Shown: positions 59,301-64,000 of the stretch, one piece after another
Layout of the letters: each line of letters begins with the position of its first letter
Numbering within the stretch: the first letter of the stretch is position 1
Assembly: GCF_030272615.1 (NCBI RefSeq)
Contig: NC_081408.1
Span: forward strand, 308,338,450 to 308,402,449
Origin: Cryptomeria japonica
Lineage: Eukaryota; Streptophyta; Pinopsida; Cupressales; Cupressaceae
Direction of reading: 5' to 3'
DNA: 64,000 nucleotides
Notes under the pieces: model-generated
What the model saw: the letters and a program-made list of their open reading frames with translations, nothing else
The model's database searches: none
Told to the model about the DNA's origin: nothing
Program-made: the position numbers and the translations under genes

Positions 59301-59989
59301 ATTAGCACGTGACATACATAGAAAGAAAAACAGAATTGTAACAGAGACGGAAAAATTAGACTTGTAAAAGTCTACCTTAATTTTTTTATTTTTTTTAACT
59401 GGTTTTTATTGCAGGTCACTAACATTTGTTTGCAGGATCGAGAGATTTTCTTTTTACTAAGTTAGGCTTGTGATTAAATTTTTCTGTTTCTAACTTGGTT
59501 AAGTTAGTTATTTAAAAGTTTTCTTCATTTCCTCATTAGTAAAATTGAACTCATTCTCTTTTGGAGTACTTAAAAAGAACAACAAACAAAACCTTACTTT
59601 GCTTTCATAGGAAGAGAAAACACTTCATTTTTTGGTTTTAAAAAGAACAAAACAACTTTTATTTGTGCAGAGTTTAAAAATGAACCTCACCATCCTTTGG
59701 TGTTTAAAAGGATCCATTTCATTTCTTGCATAGAGTTAAAGAACCTCATTTTCAAGTTCTAGATAAAGCAAAAGAGGAAAATCTTTCCCCTATCGAATTT
59801 ATTTTGTTGACTATCTCAAAAATTTGCTTTGTTGACCCGGATTTCATTACTTAGCTTAAAAAATCACTGATTTGGGAGTTAAAAAGAACACCATGCCTTT
59901 TTGGAGCAACATCTCCCACTAGAATTAGCAAATAACTGAATTGTGGGATTAAAACGAATCATTTTGTGCCTTGTCTCGAAAGTGGAAGG

Positions 59990-60235
59990 TATATGCTCTC
60001 CCTTAACTGGGTGACCAAAAAGCCAAACCACTCGTACACTTTCAGTATTTCAAGCATTTACAACCTTTAGCAGGTCTTCCCTCCCGAGTTGCTCTTAGAG
60101 CACCATTTAAATGTTCAGTGAGAGGGGAACGACCTAAGTGGGAAACGACTTTATCGCCAAGTTTCCAACCCACTATAATCAAAAGTGAAGGGTGATGAAA
60201 GTCCCTTTCAATGGTTTCGCGTAGCGATTAGCCTT
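59990..60235 (+). other. Conserved leader block (right element)
   Basis: Shares ordered words with 38690-39163: TATGCTCTC, TTTAGCAGGTCTTCCCTCC, TTGCTCTTAGAG, GACCTAAGTGGG and CCCACTATAAT. It is untranslated. Confidence 0.6.
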
Positions 60236-60809
60236 CCCCCAGTATCTTTACGATACATAAAGTCTTTGTTCTAAAGGTTGGAAAGCCTCCCGAAGGAGTT
60301 TATCAGTGACGACCGAATAAGAAGCTTGATTATGAACCTTATAAATAGAAACCTTGAGCTGAGTCAGTATCCAAACATCTTCAATATCATAGTGCAATGG
60401 TGGGGAAGAATCCGCCCCCAAGATTACTCACCATATATCTCCCAAGATAGCTACTCAATTGTGAAACAATTCACTTTGGGTTAATTTCTGGCAAAAGGCA
60501 AAAAAATGGGCGCCCCCTAGGGGGTGACACAGCTGTTTGAGCTGACAGAGTATCGAGACTAGTGGGCTATGATATTGTTGATGACCCTTGAATAAAGAGT
60601 CTGCTTGAATTGTATTATTTGTATCCAAACCTATGAAAACATTGGGGATTTGAACACATCCTTGCAGAACATACACTCTTTGTTTAGAATAAGCAAAAAT
60701 GGTTGTCTTTTTCTTGCTGTGTTTGCATTTTATACTTCAGAAAATTATCTATCAAAATTAAGAAAGTGTTAAAATTTCCAAAAAAACCCACAAGCAAAAT
60801 GAAACAGGG

Positions 60810-61190
60810 CAGTTTAGCGTGTAAGAACAACATCCTAATGCATCTAGAGCAAACTTTAATGCATAGAAGCTGAAACTTAGTGCATTCATTCTCGAAAATA
60901 GTGCATAATAGTCTGAACATTTGGCAACTAAACATTAGCGCTTCTTAAGGACATATTAGCGCATTGGAGCATCAGCCTAGCGCATTGGGGGCAAATTGTA
61001 GCGCTTTGAGTCTAAACTTTAGCACATACTCAGGATAGATTAGCGCATAACCATTCCTGAAATAGCATAAGTCAAAATATTGGTTTAACGCGTAACACAA
61101 GAAGCTTAGCGCATTGGTGGTTTTAAACAGCATGTTTGAGTCAAACTTTAGCTCATCCAGTCTCTGTCTTAGCGCATAGATAAAACTGTG
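60810..61190 (+). repeat. TTAGCGCAT motif array, second part
   Basis: About 17 copies or near copies of TTAGCGCATT (TTAGTGCATT, TTAGCGCTTC, CTAGCGCATTG, GTAGCGCTTTG, TTAGCACATAC) with 12-25 bp spacers, downstream of the conserved leader block. The reverse complement AATGCGCTAA is the core of the left element's array at 3690-3865. Confidence 0.85.
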
Positions 61191-61635
61191 AAAATAGAGA
61201 GCAAAACTGAACCTTCTTGAAAATTTTTAAACATCAGTTTCAAACACCCTTTTGGATCTTCAGTTGACTTCATTAGGAAAAACTTGAGTCAGAACATCAG
61301 AACTATTCCAAACAATCAAACAAGTCATTCTTAGAACAACAGTTGTCAAAATCCCAAACTAGCTAAGGATAACACTTTCTCCTATCAAAATTAGGTAACA
61401 TCATCACATTGATCAAAAGGTTCACCAATTAAATAGATTCCATCATCAAAACATACCTAGTTTAAACGTAAGTTGTCAAATCGAGTTTCCACATTAGGAA
61501 GACTCTTATTCCATATCATTTGATGCACTTTGTCGTGAGGGGGCATCTAAACCTTCATTTGATAAAGTAGGCTTAATTTTTCAAACACAATATCATAATC
61601 CAAACAAATCAAAGGAAACCATTGATCACCTATGT

Positions 61636-62010
61636 ATGACCACTCCTCATATTTTGAGAAGAAAAATTCTTCATCACAACACTAAGTTGAAGAAACGACA
61701 ACCTAGTTCCCAGAAACTTGCTAAACGGAATAGATTTCTCTACATCAATTGCCAACTCTTCAAATCTCATCGCACATTTCTCTGTCATATGCGCTTATAT
61801 CTTCAAGACAAGTCAAATGAATTTGACGAAGAGCCATTGAGAAGTAGAGATTTATGCCAAAAATCAGCATTCAACCAACGCTTAAATCGTGGAGGAAAGA
61901 TCAATCCAGCTTTCTTCCCGGAAGTTTGCATCACTTATAACATACCTCAATTTGAACTACCAACTCCCAAACAACACGAAGAAGAGGAATTCATCCCCTT
62001 TGTCACATAA
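61636..62010 (+). CDS. Small basic ORF upstream of gag (right element)
   Basis: 124 intact codons from ATG 61636, ending 13 bases before the gag ATG. Basic N-terminal half (RRKILHHNTKLKKRQ, KLAKRNRFLYIN) and an acidic C-terminus (KQHEEEEFIPFVT). It is homologous to 41005-41328: shared RFLYIN versus KFWYTN, R.FL, SNEFD, LR, and NRGGK versus NQGGR. The C-terminal 24 residues are absent in the middle copy. Function unknown; the N-terminal basic half could bind RNA (inference). Confidence 0.7.
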   Translation: MTTPHILRRKILHHNTKLKKRQPSSQKLAKRNRFLYINCQLFKSHRTFLCHMRLYLQDKSNEFDEEPLRSRDLCQKSAFNQRLNRGGKINPAFFPEVCITYNIPQFELPTPKQHEEEEFIPFVT

Positions 62011-62022
62011 AGTTTCTACTAG

Positions 62023-64000
62023 ATGCCCATTGTCACTCGCTCTCAATGAAACAAGCAAAGCGAACCACAACCAGAGTCCAGTATGGGTCGAAGATTATCA
62101 AATCCTTTTGAGTATCCAAATCTAGAAGACACTGAGATTTCTGAGGAGCTCTTCCAAGAGTGTCAAGAAAGCGCTTCATTTCAAAAATTTGTGGAAAAAC
62201 TCATAGAGGCCAACAAAGAAAAATACTTGCTCATGCTAACAAGCAAAGGAATTAGGATCCCTGAAGACTTCAATACTGACATCTTTAGAACAAGGTCTCG
62301 AAATTATACTTATCAAGAACAACAAGAGAGAAGAGGAAGCACGTAACCCTGAGCAAAACATACCTGAGCCAAACATACCAAAACACACACATACTTGAAC
62401 TAGGGATAACGAAAGGGAAGAACTCTTCCCTTGGCAAACAAATGCACCCTTGTTTGCTCTCACACAACAAATACAAATGTTGCAAAGACAAATGCAAGAC
62501 ATGCAACAAGGGACAACAGTACGGTATTCCTTAAACAAAATTTGTCCTTACCCTTTTGATAGAAGGTTAAACATGATACCTTTTCCCTCGAATTCAGATA
62601 TTCCCAAATTTGACAAATATGATGGTAAGAGCGATCCTCGCGATCATGTTCGGGAGTTTTGTACCATGAGCCTTGAATTTGCCCACGATGACACCTATTT
62701 GATGAGCCTATTCCCAAGAAGCTTGGGAGGGCAAACAATGGAGTATTTATCCAAACTCACACCTCCTATCAGATCCTTTGATGAGTTAGTCAACAAATTT
62801 ATCACTCAATACTCTTACAATATTCAACATGCAATCACCATGCTAGATGTCTGCAATACCATATAGAAAAACAATGAAACATTCATGGTGTTTCTTCAAT
62901 GTTGGAGACAGATGGTTTCAAGATATCCTCGAGATGTGCTCGAAAAGGAAAAAATGGAAATTTTCATCGACAATCTGGATAGTGAGATGAGTTACATACT
63001 CAATCTCTAATGCATACCATCTTTTGCCAAGTTGATAAAAAATGGAATCCAAGTAGAGGAGACATGTATCAAGAAAGGAACATTGAAGTTCTTTAAAGAA
63101 AGAACTAATTCATCCAACTCTCATTTCAATAACTAGAACAACAACAACAACAACAACTTAGACAAATCTAGGTTCTAGACAAGAAACAAAAATACTAGAA
63201 ATGAAGGAGGAAACGATGCTAATGATGTAAAGTCCAAATAACCAGTATTGGCTTTATCAGGTAATCCTCAGGCTACCAAGAATCAAAAGGGTGCTAACCA
63301 AGGCACTAACACTTATGCCCCAAATACCAATCCAGAACCTTCAAATGCGAACAATACCAATAATACCCAAAACAACAACACAAATTGAGGACCTAATCCG
63401 AATTCAAGGGGTAACACCAACAACTTTCCAAATAAATGCATTTACACACCATTGGGGAAATCATTAGAATCAACATTCTGAGAACTCCTGGCAAACAAGA
63501 TTATCACATTACCAGCTATAAACAACTTTGAACCCCAGGTCAAACCACCTTGGTGGAATGACTCACACTTCTGTGATTTTTATCGAAACAAAGGACATCA
63601 AACAAATGATTGCATGTGGCTTAAAAACATTGTTCAAGACATGATTGATAGAGGTGATTTAACGGTCAATGGTCTTAAGACAAATGATTATCATGGCACC
63701 TTTAAAAATCCTCTTCCAAATTACAACAAGGATGGAGCTTCATCATCAAATGATACACGAGGAGCTCTCATCAATCACATATACAATAACACCACCAATC
63801 ATATATTGACAGATGACAATCAAGTAAATGTCATTAAAATCAAGGACAAACGCGAACATGAATTGATCAATGTAACCACCAGAGCTCAAAAATATGTCTT
63901 GAAAGGGAATACATCAACAAAAACCACTATCCCCAAGACTCAATATGATTTGGTAATCAACTGCACAGAAATCCTGCTCAAATATCCATACTTCAGTTAT
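62023..64000 (+). pseudogene. gag of the right Tat-like element, partial
   Basis: ATG 62023 gives MPIVTRSQ, a TGA stop, then in the same frame GRRLSNPFEYPNLEDTEISE and more to 62346. The core is in the next frame from 62450: QQIQMLQRQMQDMQQG, KYDGKSDPRDHVREF, LMSLFPRSLGGQTMEYL, SFDELVNKFITQYSYNI. A TAG follows at 62864, then VFLQCWRQMVSRYP, an Asn-rich stretch with a CAA microsatellite (63133-63157) and more stops. The zinc finger CDFYRNKGHQTNDC (63572-63613) has Tyr in place of the second ligand. Coding similarity continues to the right edge without the protease being reached. Confidence 0.88.

Larger units (their letters stand above)
57545..64000 (+). mobile_element. 5' half of a third Tat-like retrotransposon
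   Basis: LTR (57545-58990), PBS region, leader with two motif arrays, conserved leader block, small ORF, and gag up to the window edge. The gene order and leader block match the middle element. The LTR and protein sequences are clearly different, so it is a related but separate family. Protease, RT and the rest, and any antisense PMD gene, would be beyond 64000. The 5 bases before the LTR are TAGAT, a prediction for its target duplication. Confidence 0.85.

Noticed and set aside
60278-60484. 68-codon open frame in the right element's leader
   Set aside because: It has no ATG at its start, no match in the middle element's leader, and overlaps untranslated leader sequence.

Overview
The window looks like intergenic DNA of a seed plant with a very large, retrotransposon-filled genome. 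A gymnosperm such as a conifer is my best guess, judging from old nested LTR elements, LINE remnants and one intronless PPR gene in 64 kb; the species cannot be named from this sequence. Only one convincing host gene is present, a pentatricopeptide-repeat (PPR) protein of the P class on the minus strand (33834-35480). I saw no rRNA gene, tRNA gene or CRISPR array.

Layout. (1) 1-4505 is the 3' part of a Tat-lineage Ty3/gypsy element whose antisense gene (plant mobile domain, PMD) is decayed but retains promoter, exon 1 and intron. (2) 4680-13250 is a patchwork of decayed gypsy pol and gag pieces, two probable LTRs and a LINE ORF1. (3) 13260-19126 is unrecognised. (4) 19127-21457 is a minus-strand LTR holding about 29 copies of a GGGCGGACTTT motif. 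(5) 23825-27184 is a second LINE ORF1 split by a 1669-bp solo LTR with a perfect 5-bp target duplication. (6) 28553-29041 and 32341-33062 are two hAT-like non-autonomous elements, followed by the PPR gene. (7) 36534-55108 is a complete 18.6-kb Tat/Ogre-like element: two LTRs, TSD CAGGG, PBS region, polypurine tract, an ORF upstream of gag, gag, protease, G-patch, RT, degenerate gypsy RNase H, second (archaeal-type) RNase H, integrase, and an antisense PMD gene. A copia-type solo LTR is nested in its leader. (8) 56898-57544 is an LTR fragment interrupted by the 5' half of a third Tat-like element (57545 to the right edge).

Most interesting result. Comparing the left and middle Tat elements shows that the antisense PMD gene is a spliced gene with its own promoter. 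Both copies have a TATA box followed by an AAGGGCCCA-type block, an ATG 72-75 bp further on, a homologous 25-26 codon exon 1, a GT donor at the same place after a CCA codon, and an acceptor just before the PMD exon. The first intron in each copy holds an array of short GC-rich repeats. A related repeat sits in the 5' leader of the middle and right elements, and it matches when each is read in the direction of its own transcript. The middle and right elements also share a small basic ORF upstream of gag. All Tat copies are now inactive: stops, frameshifts, and in the middle element loss of two of the three integrase catalytic residues.
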